64,000 bases of DNA from an uncultured SAR116 cluster alpha proteobacterium (GTDB lineage: Bacteria > Pseudomonadota > Alphaproteobacteria > Puniceispirillales > Marisalimonadaceae): assembly GCA_902550555.1 (NCBI GenBank), contig CACCZR010000007.1:1-64000 (forward strand), read 5' to 3'. Of this stretch, positions 18,690 through 27,299 are shown piece after piece. The first letter of the stretch is position 1; each line of letters starts with the position of its first letter. The notes beneath the pieces are model-generated. The model was given only the letters and a program-made list of their open reading frames with translations, did no database searches and was not told the origin of the DNA. Both the position numbers and the translations under genes were made by a program.

Positions 18690-19856
18690 ATGCCATTTGA
18701 ACTAACAGAAACACAAAAAAATATTGTTGAAGCAGCTAAAAAAATTTCATCAAAATTTGATGATAATTATTGGTTAGATTTAGATTTAAAATCAGAGTTT
18801 CCTTTTGAGTTCTATAATGAAGTTGCTAAAAGCGGTTGGTTAGGCATGTGTATGCCTGAAGAATATGGAGGAGCTGATTTAGGCATTCAAGAAGCCGCTC
18901 TTTTTATGCAAAATATTACTAGAAATGGTGGCGGCATGTCTGCTGCATCATCAATACATATTAATATCTTTGGACCACACCCTATTGTTGTGCATGGGAC
19001 TAAAACACAAAAAAAAAATTGGTTACCTAACTTAATTTCTGGAAATGATAAAACATGTTTTGGAGTTACAGAACCTGATGCAGGGTTAGATACTGGAAAA
19101 ATAAAAACTACAGCAAGTAAGATCCAAGGTGGATATTTAATAAACGGACAAAAAATTTGGACATCAACAGCAAAAATTGCGAATAAAATTCTACTTTTAG
19201 CAAGAACTTCTGAATTAGGAGAAACAAAAAATAATATTGATGGATTGACTTTATTTTACACAGATTTTGACAGAACAAAAATTGAAGTAAGAGAGATAAA
19301 AAAAATGGGGAGAGGGTCTGTTGATAGTAATCAAATCTTTTTTGATAATTTAGAAATATCTGAAGAAGACCGAATTGGAGAAGAAGGCAAAGGCTTTAGA
19401 TATATATTAGATAGCTTAAACCCTGAAAGAATATTAATTGCAGCAGAAGCTCTAGGCATTGGAAAAGATGCTTTAGACAAAGCTGTAAAATATGCTAATG
19501 AAAGAATTGTATTTGATAGACCGATTGGTAAAAATCAAAGTATTCAACATCCTCTAGCTGAATTGTGGATAGAACTTGAGGCTGCCGAATTGTTAATATC
19601 TAAAGCTGCCTATCAATATGATAAAGGTCAAAATTCTGGAGGACTTGCAAATGCTGCAAAATATTACGCTGCAGAAGTAGCATTTAAAACAGCAACACAA
19701 GCTGTTGTAACTTTAGGAGGGATGGGTTATGCAAAAGAATATCATGTTGAAAGATTATTAAGAGAATCCTTGATACCAAAATTAGCACCTGTTAGTTCAC
19801 AAATGGTATTAAATTACATATCAGAAAAAATACTTCATTTACCAAGATCATACTAA
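18690..19856 (+). CDS. Acyl-CoA dehydrogenase
   Basis: A 388-residue ACAD. It has FGVTEPDAGLD in the flavin-binding beta domain, GQKIWTSTA, the catalytic base position in LNPERILIA, the dimer-contact segment FDRPIGKNQSIQHPLAE, and TLGGMGYAKEYHVERLLRE near the C-terminus. It should oxidise a short acyl-CoA using FAD and ETF. The substrate is not clear; it is not a duplicate of ivd by motif detail. It follows the AhpD-like gene by five bases and precedes a class III CoA-transferase by 20 bases, suggesting activation of an acid by CoA transfer followed by dehydrogenation. Confidence 0.88.
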   Translation: MPFELTETQKNIVEAAKKISSKFDDNYWLDLDLKSEFPFEFYNEVAKSGWLGMCMPEEYGGADLGIQEAALFMQNITRNGGGMSAASSIHINIFGPHPIVVHGTKTQKKNWLPNLISGNDKTCFGVTEPDAGLDTGKIKTTASKIQGGYLINGQKIWTSTAKIANKILLLARTSELGETKNNIDGLTLFYTDFDRTKIEVREIKKMGRGSVDSNQIFFDNLEISEEDRIGEEGKGFRYILDSLNPERILIAAEALGIGKDALDKAVKYANERIVFDRPIGKNQSIQHPLAELWIELEAAELLISKAAYQYDKGQNSGGLANAAKYYAAEVAFKTATQAVVTLGGMGYAKEYHVERLLRESLIPKLAPVSSQMVLNYISEKILHLPRSY

Positions 19857-19876
19857 TCAAAACCATAGGAAATAAA

Positions 19877-21073
19877 ATGAAACATGCTTTGGAAAATTTA
19901 AAAATAATAGACCTAACTAGAGTTCTTGGAGGACCTTATGCAACTCAAATTCTTGCTGATCATGGAGCCGATGTTATAAAAGTAGAAGCTCACATAGGTG
20001 ACGAAGTAAGAGGATGGGGCCCACCATTCTTAAATGGAATGGCGTCATATTTTATAAATGTAAATAGAAATAAAAGATCAATTGCAATTGATTTATTATC
20101 AGATAAAGGAAAAGAAATATTAATTAAACTTCTGGAAGATGCAGATGTTCTTATTGAAAACTTTAAAACAGGGACAATGGAAAAATGGGGTTTAGGATAT
20201 GAAGAAGTTTTAAAAGAAAAATTTCCAAAACTTATTCATTGTAGAATTTCTGGCTTTGGTCAAGAGGGTCCACTAGGTGGAGCACCTGGTTATGATGCAA
20301 TTGTTCAAGCGATGACTGGAATGATGTCTATAAATGGAACACCAGAAAGTGGTAGTGTAAGAATGGGAGCACCCTTCGTAGATATGGGCACTGGTTTATA
20401 CTCTGCAATTGGAATATTAATGGCTTTACAAGAAAGAAACATCTCCAATAAAGGCCAGTATCTTGACATGACATTATATGACTCTTCTCTAGCTTTAATG
20501 CATCCTCACAATGCAAATTTTTTTCTAAGTAAAAAGCCTGGAAAAGCAACAGGAAACTCTCACCCTAACATATCTCCATATGACAAATTTGATACAGCTA
20601 CTAATGAAATTTTTATGGGAATAGGAAACGATGCCGGATTTGCAAGACTCTGTAAAGCACTCAATTTGGATAACTTAATTGACGATGATAGATTTAAAAC
20701 TAATGCAGATAGAGTTAAAAATAGATTAGAATTAACAGATTATTTACAAAATGCACTTAAGGATGTTGATGGAAACTCTTTTTCAGAAAAACTCTTAAAT
20801 GCTGGTGTTCCAGCTGGTCCAGTAAGGAACATGGAAGAAGCTATTAGTCATCCTCAGACAAAAGAGAGACAAATGATTCTTCATAAAGATGAATATCAAG
20901 GTATAGCTTCTCCAATAAAGTTCAGTAGATCAAAATCAGTTGGCGTTAAAAATATACCACCTCAAATTGGTGAACATACAAATGAAATTTTATTAGAGTT
21001 AAATTATACAAAAGGTGAAATAGAAAATTTAGTTAGCTCTAATGTAGTAAAATTGTCACTATCAAGTGATTAA
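19877..21073 (+). CDS. CaiB/BaiF family (class III) CoA-transferase
   Basis: A 398-residue protein with the family N-terminus LKIIDLTRVLGGPYATQILADHGADVIKVE, the NRNKRSIAIDL region, GYDAIVQAMTGMMSING, and GAPFVDMGTGLYSAI in which the Asp is the catalytic residue that forms the acyl anhydride. It moves CoA between carboxylic acids, e.g. succinyl-CoA to a C4-C6 dicarboxylate or related acid. AGGAAAT precedes its ATG. Last gene of the rightward cluster; its 3' end overlaps the convergent aroE-like gene by 12 bases. The substrate is unknown. Confidence 0.92.
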   Translation: MKHALENLKIIDLTRVLGGPYATQILADHGADVIKVEAHIGDEVRGWGPPFLNGMASYFINVNRNKRSIAIDLLSDKGKEILIKLLEDADVLIENFKTGTMEKWGLGYEEVLKEKFPKLIHCRISGFGQEGPLGGAPGYDAIVQAMTGMMSINGTPESGSVRMGAPFVDMGTGLYSAIGILMALQERNISNKGQYLDMTLYDSSLALMHPHNANFFLSKKPGKATGNSHPNISPYDKFDTATNEIFMGIGNDAGFARLCKALNLDNLIDDDRFKTNADRVKNRLELTDYLQNALKDVDGNSFSEKLLNAGVPAGPVRNMEEAISHPQTKERQMILHKDEYQGIASPIKFSRSKSVGVKNIPPQIGEHTNEILLELNYTKGEIENLVSSNVVKLSLSSD

Positions 21074-21913
21074 CTTTTTAAAATAATAATCTCTTAAATT
21101 GTCATAATTAATCATGATTTTTTTTCTTAATTTTTCTTGTTCTGTAAAAATTATAAATGATTCTATTCCTTGGAATAAAAAAAGATCAATGCCAGTAATT
21201 ATTTTTGCCCCACTATTCTCTGAATTTTTTAAAAAAGTTGTCATAGCAGGCGTGTAAACTACATCAAAAGACCATTGATTACTATTTAATTTCAACCCAT
21301 CAAATGGGTTTCCAGGAGTGTTAATATGACCCTGCTCAGAGCAATTTAAAAATCCATCAAATTCATGCTGATTTTCTATCAACTCACCTAACTTTATTGA
21401 ATATACCTGTTTGTTTTGTTTCTTTAAATCCTTTATTAATTTTTCTAATTTAATGTGATCTTTTTCAATTATGTAAAGTTCTTTAACTCCTAATTTTAAT
21501 AAAGCAAAACAAACTGATTTTCCAACTCCACCACCTCCTAAAACAACTAATTTTGAAGGTTCTTTATTAAAATTAAATTTATAAGTGTTAAGAAAACCAG
21601 TGAAATCTGTATTATGTGCAGTCATACTTTCATTGATTAAAATAAGATTGGTTGATTTTACTAACTTTGTTTCTTCGCTTAATTTAATTGAATGCTCTAA
21701 TGCTAGTTCTTTAAAAGGGTAGGTAACATTAACCCCAGAAATATTCTTTTCTTTTATTTGGCTTAAAAATTTTTTGAAATTAAAATTTGATTTTGAAGCT
21801 TGATCAAAAAGTTCGTACTTAACATCAAACCCAAATTCATTTCCTAATTTTGTGATAAGATTAGGCATTTCAGATCTTGATATATTGTTTCCTAATAAAC
21901 CTAATTTAATCAT
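21062..21913 (-). CDS. Shikimate dehydrogenase-family oxidoreductase
   Basis: A 283-residue AroE-family protein. VNVTYPFKE carries the catalytic Lys, HNTDFTGF the catalytic Asp, and VVLGGGGVGKSVCFALL is the nucleotide-binding loop. The N-terminal substrate loop reads GNNISRSEMPNL rather than the usual GxPIxHSxSP, and the residue pattern after the second strand (EKDHIKLEKL) is not the NRT of typical NADP-using AroE, so it may be a quinate/shikimate-like paralogue using NAD. Thirteen bases behind NrtS on the same strand, so possibly cotranscribed. Canonical aroE is not excluded. Confidence 0.72.
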   Translation of the reverse strand: MIKLGLLGNNISRSEMPNLITKLGNEFGFDVKYELFDQASKSNFNFKKFLSQIKEKNISGVNVTYPFKELALEHSIKLSEETKLVKSTNLILINESMTAHNTDFTGFLNTYKFNFNKEPSKLVVLGGGGVGKSVCFALLKLGVKELYIIEKDHIKLEKLIKDLKKQNKQVYSIKLGELIENQHEFDGFLNCSEQGHINTPGNPFDGLKLNSNQWSFDVVYTPAMTTFLKNSENSGAKIITGIDLFLFQGIESFIIFTEQEKLRKKIMINYDNLRDYYFKKLIT

Positions 21914-21925
21914 AAATAATAATTA

Positions 21926-22153
21926 TTACATTACAGATATGTTCTGTTCTTTTTTAATTGCCATTACAGATGAAAATGAAGAAACACAGTACGGAACACA
22001 AAAGGTAATTATTATTTTGATCCAGTTGTTGCCAGTCATCTCACCCTTAATGATATGATCTCCATGATTTATTCCAGCTAAAATAACACCAACAATTAAA
22101 GCAATTTTAAAAGCCCTAAATGCAACGTCTTTTCTTACAAATAATTCTACCAT
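21926..22153 (-). CDS. nrtS: Small nitrate/nitrite transporter NrtS-like membrane protein
   Basis: A 75-residue protein with two membrane segments. The first contains FKIALIVGVILAGINHGDHI, the second IIITFCVPYCVSSFSSVMA; the INHGD and VPYCVS blocks with a gap of about 25 residues match the NrtS family, described as a nitrate/nitrite transport component first recognised in a cyanobacterium. The ATG at 22153 is preceded by GAGGA at good spacing; an earlier ATG twelve codons upstream has no ribosome site. Single copy here, with no nitrate or nitrite reductase gene nearby. It is divergent from the next small gene. Confidence 0.8.
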   Translation of the reverse strand: MVELFVRKDVAFRAFKIALIVGVILAGINHGDHIIKGEMTGNNWIKIIITFCVPYCVSSFSSVMAIKKEQNISVM

Positions 22154-22172
22154 AATGTCCTCAATTTTTGTA

Positions 22173-22214
22173 ACCTTACTATAGATCATAATATTTAAAA
22201 ATAAAGTGTAAGGT
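22173..22214. promoter_or_regulatory. Inverted repeat in the nrtS upstream gap
   Basis: ACCTTAC (22173-22179) and GTAAGGT (22208-22214) form a seven-base inverted repeat with centres 35 bases apart between the divergent nrtS and the small unknown gene. The right arm overlaps the ribosome site of the rightward gene. It may be an operator or chance. Confidence 0.25.
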
Positions 22215-22220
22215 AATCGT

Positions 22221-22529
22221 ATGTTAGTAAAAATATTTGTTAGAACATTTTCAAGTAATGAAGACTGTGAACTTTTTGAGTCTATGCTAGAAACAAAATG
22301 GCCATCTCTACTTCAAACTGTTAAAGGTGTAAGATTTAGATCGTTGAAAAATCCAAATACACCTAATGTAAGTGTAGTTATATGGGAATTTCCAGACAAA
22401 GAAATTATGAAAAATATTGAAAAACTTATTCAAGAAAATATTCAAAAGTATGTAAAGACCCTAACACCCAAAACTATTGAATTTACTGGAGTTGTTACAC
22501 AAGATCTTGGAGACTTGTCATTTAATTAA
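22221..22529 (+). CDS. Unknown 102-residue protein
   Basis: A short soluble protein with an alternating strand-helix pattern (MLVKIFVRTF, then a helix, VRFRSLKN, VSVVIWEFPD, a long amphipathic helix, and TIEFTGVV), which suggests a small ferredoxin-like or dimeric alpha/beta-barrel fold as in ABM-type proteins; I do not recognise a specific family. TAAGG lies seven bases before the ATG. Divergent from nrtS and ending four bases before the convergent livF stop. No catalytic motif is evident. It is likely a real gene because of its ribosome site and snug fit between neighbours. Confidence 0.6.
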   Translation: MLVKIFVRTFSSNEDCELFESMLETKWPSLLQTVKGVRFRSLKNPNTPNVSVVIWEFPDKEIMKNIEKLIQENIQKYVKTLTPKTIEFTGVVTQDLGDLSFN

Positions 22530-22533
22530 AATT

Positions 22534-23223
22534 TTAAACAGATAAATATTTCTTAACAATCTGATCAGTTAATAAATAAGGTTTTCCATTCCAAGCATTT
22601 TCTCCTCTGTCAAGAATATATAACTTATCTGCAATTTGTTTTATTTTGTTCAAGTATTTATCTACTAAAATTATTGAAACATCCTTTTTTTTAATTTCAG
22701 AGATAATTGTCCATATCTCATTTCTTATATTTGGTGATAGGCCTTCGGTTGCTTCATCTAAAATTAACATCTTTGGATTAGTCATAAGAGTTCTTGCAAT
22801 TGCTAACATTTGCTGTTCACCACCAGATAAAGAATTTGACATTTGAGTTAAACGTTCAGATAACCGTGGAAAAATTTTTTTAATTTTATTTAGATCCCAA
22901 TAACCTTTTCTGGAAGCTACAATCAAGTTTTCTTCAACAGTAAGATTTGAAAAAATCCTTCTGCCTTCAGGCACTAAACCGATACCTAATTTAGATATTT
23001 CGTAGCTTGGTAAATTTGAAATTAAATTATTTTTAAAAAATATTTTACCTGAAACTTTTTCGATTATCCCACATACTGAATGTAAAGTAGTTGTTTTTCC
23101 CATTCCATTTCTACCCAGTAAAGCAACAATTTCTCCTTCTTTAATTTCAATATCCACTTCATTTAGTACACGGGTATCACCATACCAAGCACTTAATTTG
23201 TCAATCCTAAGAAGTATACTCAA
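22534..23223 (-). CDS. livF: Liv importer 1, ATP-binding protein LivF-like
   Basis: A 229-residue ABC ATPase with Walker A GRNGMGKTTT, signature SLSGGEQQML and Walker B MLILDEATEGLSP, typical of LivF. The start is a TTG overlapping the livG stop in the form TTGA, with GGGGAT upstream; no ATG fits the N-terminus. The post-Walker B Asp/Lys pattern (VDKYL instead of the usual VEQN) is slightly unusual. Last gene of the leftward SBP-livHMGF operon. Powers uptake together with LivG. Confidence 0.88.
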   Translation of the reverse strand: MSILLRIDKLSAWYGDTRVLNEVDIEIKEGEIVALLGRNGMGKTTTLHSVCGIIEKVSGKIFFKNNLISNLPSYEISKLGIGLVPEGRRIFSNLTVEENLIVASRKGYWDLNKIKKIFPRLSERLTQMSNSLSGGEQQMLAIARTLMTNPKMLILDEATEGLSPNIRNEIWTIISEIKKKDVSIILVDKYLNKIKQIADKLYILDRGENAWNGKPYLLTDQIVKKYLSV

Positions 23224-23969
23224 TTTTCATCCCCAAGATAAACTTCCTGAACTTTAGCATTTGACTTTATTTCTTTTTCATTTCCAGAAGCAATTAAACT
23301 TCCATAATCTAAAACTGATATCCTGTCAGCTAATGCAAATACTGATTCCATATCATGTTCTATAAGTAAAATCGGAGCTTTAACTTTTAATTTTTTAAAC
23401 AATTCAATCATTAGTTGTGATGATGTTTTATCTAATCCAGCCATTGGCTCATCAAAAAGTAATAACTTTGGATTCATTGATAATGCTAAACTTATCTCAA
23501 GTTTTCTTTTATCACCATGACTTAAAGTACTTACTAAATCATTAGCCTTATTTGTTAAATCAACAATTTTAAGTAAATCAAATGCTTCATCGCTATAATC
23601 TTTATTTCTATAGATATTATTTAATGGATTTAAATAACCTCCATCTCTACCCATTAGGGATAATCTTAAATTATCAATAACTTTAAATGAATTTATAACA
23701 GAAGAAATTTGAAAACTTCTAGCAATACCCATTCTTGACCTATTTTCAGCTGAATAATTGGAAATATTAATTTCTTCAAGATAAATTTGACCACTATCTT
23801 GTTTTAAAAATCCTGAAATTTGTTTTACTAATGTTGACTTACCAGAACCATTGGGACCTATTAAGGCATGAATTTCATTTTTAAATAGATTTAAATTTAA
23901 GTTATCATTAGCTTTTACAGCTCCGAATGATTTGCTTAGGTTATCAATTTTAAGAACTGGTTTTTTCAT
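23220..23969 (-). CDS. livG: Liv importer 1, ATP-binding protein LivG-like
   Basis: A 249-residue ABC ATPase with Walker A GPNGSGKSTL, the Q-loop region ARSFQISSV, a degenerate signature TLSHGDKRKLE in the LivG style, Walker B LLLFDEPMAGLD and the switch IEHDM. It overlaps livM by 20 bases at its start and livF by four at its end, so the four genes are translated as a coupled unit. Substrate not inferable from the ATPase. Confidence 0.9.
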   Translation of the reverse strand: MKKPVLKIDNLSKSFGAVKANDNLNLNLFKNEIHALIGPNGSGKSTLVKQISGFLKQDSGQIYLEEINISNYSAENRSRMGIARSFQISSVINSFKVIDNLRLSLMGRDGGYLNPLNNIYRNKDYSDEAFDLLKIVDLTNKANDLVSTLSHGDKRKLEISLALSMNPKLLLFDEPMAGLDKTSSQLMIELFKKLKVKAPILLIEHDMESVFALADRISVLDYGSLIASGNEKEIKSNAKVQEVYLGDEN

Positions 23970-24942
23970 CGTATTTATCTCTTATTAAAAAGCTCATTAT
24001 CCCTGCCTTTGCGTAAAGCACTTCTAAAAGAATTATAAAACCCAGCCAAAATTGCCAATTTTCTGTAATACCACCAAGAAATTGTTCTAATATAATATAA
24101 AAAAAAGCACCCAAAATTGGCCCATAAAGTCTAAACATTCCACCTAAAATTACTAAAATCATAATTTCACCAGACATTTGCCAACTTAAAATTGTTGGAC
24201 TTACAAATCTATTAAGATCAGCGTATAAAGAACCAGCCAAACCTGTTATTGCTCCGGATATTATAAATGTAATTAATTTAACTTTTTTAGGGTTAATTCC
24301 AACTGATCTAACTCTATCCTCGTTTTCTTTGCTGGCTTTTAATGAGATTCCTAATGGAGAATTTAAAATAAATTTTACAATTATAATTGTTATAATTAAC
24401 CATACATAACAAATATAAAAAAAAGTAATAGGATCCATTGTGTTAAGAAAAGGTATTTGATTTCTAAGTGAAAGAGACAATCCATCTTCTCCACCATAAG
24501 TAGGCCAACTTATTGAAAAATAATATAACATTTGAGCAAATGCTAATGTTATCATTATGAAATATACACCTGATGTTCTCAATGAAAAATAACCAATAAA
24601 GAAAGCTAATATAGATGAAAAAATTAAAGTAAAAATCCAGATCAATAATAAATGATTTGTTCCTTCAAACTCAAAAACTAATATTTGGATAGGTTCGTAA
24701 TTATTAAAATGAAAAGCTAAAATTCCTGTAACATATCCACCTAAGCCAAAAAAAGCAGCGTGGCCGAAGGAGACCATGCCTCCATATCCCAATATTAAAT
24801 TAAGACCAATACCTGCAATAGCTAGAATAACAATCTTTGAAAATAATGTTGTTATATAAATATCATTTAAAAGAATTGAAAATAACGGTACTAAAAACAA
24901 AAATATTAGAATTAAAAAATTTAATTTCTTTTCAGATATCAT
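23950..24942 (-). CDS. livM: Liv importer 1, permease LivM-like
   Basis: A 330-residue polytopic membrane protein with about nine to ten hydrophobic segments. The N-terminal GIGLNLILGYGGMVSFGHAAFFGLGGY and central SLRTSGVYFIMITLAFAQM blocks, and the SPLGISLKASKENEDRVRSVGIN cytoplasmic loop that contacts the ATPase, are LivM hallmarks. It forms the channel with LivH. Start overlaps the livH stop by four bases. Confidence 0.92.
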   Translation of the reverse strand: MISEKKLNFLILIFLFLVPLFSILLNDIYITTLFSKIVILAIAGIGLNLILGYGGMVSFGHAAFFGLGGYVTGILAFHFNNYEPIQILVFEFEGTNHLLLIWIFTLIFSSILAFFIGYFSLRTSGVYFIMITLAFAQMLYYFSISWPTYGGEDGLSLSLRNQIPFLNTMDPITFFYICYVWLIITIIIVKFILNSPLGISLKASKENEDRVRSVGINPKKVKLITFIISGAITGLAGSLYADLNRFVSPTILSWQMSGEIMILVILGGMFRLYGPILGAFFYIILEQFLGGITENWQFWLGFIILLEVLYAKAGIMSFLIRDKYDEKTSS

Positions 24943-25862
24943 GCTGATCTCTCACCAAACAAACCTGATGGCTTAAAAATTAAAACGATTGCCATTAGTA
25001 TATATATTGACATTGAGGCTATCGATGATCCAATTAAATTTGCATCAGCATTATCAAAAAATAATTTAAATAACTCAGGAAGTAAAAAACGTCCTAACGT
25101 GTCTGTAACTCCTACTAATAAAGCCCCAACAAAAGCACCTTTAATTGAACCAATTCCACCAATGATAATTACTACAAATGCCAATATTAGAACTGGTTCA
25201 CCCATACCGACCTCAACAGATTGTATCGCACCGATCAATGCTCCAGATAAACCAGCTAACGCAGCTCCTAATGCAAAAACGATTGTATAAAGAGTTTTAA
25301 TATTTACTCCCAAAACAGAAATCATTTCCCTATCGTTTTGTCCTGCTTTTATTCTTATTCCTAGTAAAGTTTTAGAAGTTAAAATATATAAGAAAAATGC
25401 TATTAAAATTCCAATTGCAATTATTAAAAGTCTGTATTTCGAATAAATAATTTCTAAAGGGAGAGAAACACTAGCATTGAGTTCTGAAGGTATGTTTAGA
25501 TAAAGAGGATATGCTCCAAAAATCCATCTTATACCTTCAGAAAAAATTAAAATTAAAGCAAAAGTTGCTAGCACTTGATCTAAGTGATCTTTTTTATATA
25601 GCTTTCTAATAACTAAAATTTCAGTTATTACACCTGCAAACATAGCAACAATAAAACTACATATTAATCCAATAAAAAAAGAACCTGTAATTTCGGCAAG
25701 AAGAGCTGCTCCAAAAGCACCAATCATGTAAAAGGAACCATGCGCAAGATTAATCAATCCCATAACACCAAACACTAAAGTCAAACCAGCAGACATAAGG
25801 AACAACATTGTTCCAAATTGTAAACCGTTTAATAGCTGTTCAATTAATAATTGAAATTCCAT
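24939..25862 (-). CDS. livH: Liv importer 1, permease LivH-like
   Basis: A 307-residue polytopic membrane protein. LNGLQFGTMLFLMSAGLTLVFGVMGLINLAHGSFYMIGA at the N-terminus and the cytoplasmic loop GIRIKAGQNDREMISVLGVN are typical of LivH. It is separated from the upstream binding-protein gene by a 43-base gap carrying a hairpin, while the downstream genes overlap one another. Partner of LivM. Confidence 0.9.
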   Translation of the reverse strand: MEFQLLIEQLLNGLQFGTMLFLMSAGLTLVFGVMGLINLAHGSFYMIGAFGAALLAEITGSFFIGLICSFIVAMFAGVITEILVIRKLYKKDHLDQVLATFALILIFSEGIRWIFGAYPLYLNIPSELNASVSLPLEIIYSKYRLLIIAIGILIAFFLYILTSKTLLGIRIKAGQNDREMISVLGVNIKTLYTIVFALGAALAGLSGALIGAIQSVEVGMGEPVLILAFVVIIIGGIGSIKGAFVGALLVGVTDTLGRFLLPELFKLFFDNADANLIGSSIASMSIYILMAIVLIFKPSGLFGERSA

Positions 25863-25870
25863 GTGATGAT

Positions 25871-25899
25871 AATAAGTGAGTTAATAAAACTCACTTATT
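25871..25899 (-). terminator. Intercistronic hairpin after binding-protein gene of Liv importer 1
   Basis: An 11-pair stem AATAAGTGAGT / ACTCACTTATT (25871-25881 with 25889-25899) with a seven-base loop, seven bases after the binding-protein stop and nine bases before livH. It lacks a long T-run in the leftward direction, so partial termination or mRNA protection is more likely than full stop. Confidence 0.65.
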
Positions 25900-25905
25900 T
25901 ATTTT

Positions 25906-27048
25906 TTATTTCAAAGGACAATCTTTAACGTAAGCATTTGATCTATTTTTAAGCCCAGTTGAGATAATTTTATTTGTTAAAATTTTTCCCTCTTTGATCA
26001 CTTCTCTTACATAGATGTCTTGAATAGGATGTTGATTTGTATCAAATTTAAATGAACCACGGGTACTTTCAAAATTAGCATTTTTCAATGCACTTCTGAA
26101 TTTATCTTGATCTTTAACGTCTGCCGCATTTAAAGCTGAAATTAACAATTTTCCAGTATCATATCCCTGAGATGCATATAAAGATGGTAATCGTCCGTAC
26201 TCTTTTTGAAAATCTTGAACGAATTTCTTATTTGCTTTGTTATCAAGATCTTTTGACCATTGAGAAGTGTTTTTAACTCCTAAAGCAGCATCACCAACAG
26301 CTTTTAAAATACCTTGGTCAAATGAAAAAGCTGGTCCAATGACTGGAACATTTATACCTGATTGAGATAATTGTTTCATAAATGAAATACCCATTCCACC
26401 AGGTAAAAAGAAGTAGATACTATCAGCTTTAGATGATCTTATTTGAGCGATTTCTGCTGCATAGTCTTTTTGACCGAGTTTGGTATATAATTCTTTTTCA
26501 ATTTTACCTTTAAAAAATCTCTTATATCCAGTTAACGCATCTTTACCTGCTGGATAGTTAGGAGCAAGTATAAATGAGTTTTTATACCCTGCTGTGTTTC
26601 CATATCCACCAGCCGCTTCATGCAAATTATCATTTTGCCAAGCAACGTTAAAATAATTTTTATGACAACCTTTACCTGCTAATTTAGAAGGTCCTGCATT
26701 TGGAGACAAATAGAATTTTCCTTGTTTAACTGCAGCAGGAACTACAGCCATTGCTAGATTTGACCAAATAATTCCAGTAAGAACATCTACTTTATCTGAT
26801 TGGATCATCTTGTCAGCAATTTGGACAGCAATATCTGGCTTTCTTTGATCGTCTTTTACTATAACTTCAAAATGGTTATCACCTTTAACTGCTAGTAAAA
26901 AACCATCTCTTACGTCAATTCCAAGACCTGAGCCTCCTCCAGATAAAGTAGTAATCATACCTACTTTTATTTTTTTATGCCCATTAGCAAAAACAGGGTT
27001 TATAAATAAACCGAGTATTGCAATTAAACTTATAATATATTTAATCAT
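25906..27048 (-). CDS. Liv importer 1, periplasmic substrate-binding protein
   Basis: A 380-residue type I periplasmic binding protein. A signal peptide (MIKYIISLIAILG...PVFA) precedes the mature start NGHKKIKVGMITTLSGGGSGLG. Internal features such as GIIWSNLAMAVVP, GCHKNYFNVAWQND and the late YASQGYDTGKLL are typical of Leu/Ile/Val-type or amide/aromatic-binding members; which ligand is unknown. The ATG at 27048 with AAGAGGAAA upstream replaces an earlier codon 18 codons upstream that would mask the signal peptide. First gene of the operon. Confidence 0.9.
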   Translation of the reverse strand: MIKYIISLIAILGLFINPVFANGHKKIKVGMITTLSGGGSGLGIDVRDGFLLAVKGDNHFEVIVKDDQRKPDIAVQIADKMIQSDKVDVLTGIIWSNLAMAVVPAAVKQGKFYLSPNAGPSKLAGKGCHKNYFNVAWQNDNLHEAAGGYGNTAGYKNSFILAPNYPAGKDALTGYKRFFKGKIEKELYTKLGQKDYAAEIAQIRSSKADSIYFFLPGGMGISFMKQLSQSGINVPVIGPAFSFDQGILKAVGDAALGVKNTSQWSKDLDNKANKKFVQDFQKEYGRLPSLYASQGYDTGKLLISALNAADVKDQDKFRSALKNANFESTRGSFKFDTNQHPIQDIYVREVIKEGKILTNKIISTGLKNRSNAYVKDCPLK

Positions 27049-27119
27049 TATTTTTCCTCTTAAAACTTTATATAACTTAACTAAAAATAACTTTAAAATC
27101 AAAAAATTAGTTTTCTTGA

Positions 27120-27299
27120 TTAAAAATCTACATCCATACCATTTATAGAATAAGTTTTCCCATTAAACCCTTTATCCATTTTTTCAATATCAGTCATTTT
27201 TTCTGAATCAACTCTTTTAAATGGATTTTTTTTCATTTGTTCTAAACGTTTTTTATTTTGAAACTTTCCAAAGAGTTTATATTTTATTTTGTTAAGCAT
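27120..27299 (-). CDS. Small basic protein of 59 residues, unknown
   Basis: A short frame starting at ATG 27299 within the last codons of the DCC gene (eight-base overlap ATGCTTAA) and ending at 27120. The predicted protein is basic in its first half (MLNKIKYKLFGKFQNKKR) and acidic in its second (VDSEKMTDIEKMDKGFNG), soluble, without membrane segments or Cys. The overlap implies translational coupling to the DCC protein. I do not recognise a family. It fills the 190 bases between the DCC gene and the binding-protein promoter region and has ordinary codon use for this genome, which supports a real gene. Confidence 0.5.
   Translation of the reverse strand: MLNKIKYKLFGKFQNKKRLEQMKKNPFKRVDSEKMTDIEKMDKGFNGKTYSINGMDVDF

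Noticed and set aside
21852-22058. 68-residue plus-strand open frame across the aroE-like/nrtS junction
   Set aside because: It is antisense to both genes; the minus-strand NrtS frame has the family pattern and a ribosome site.
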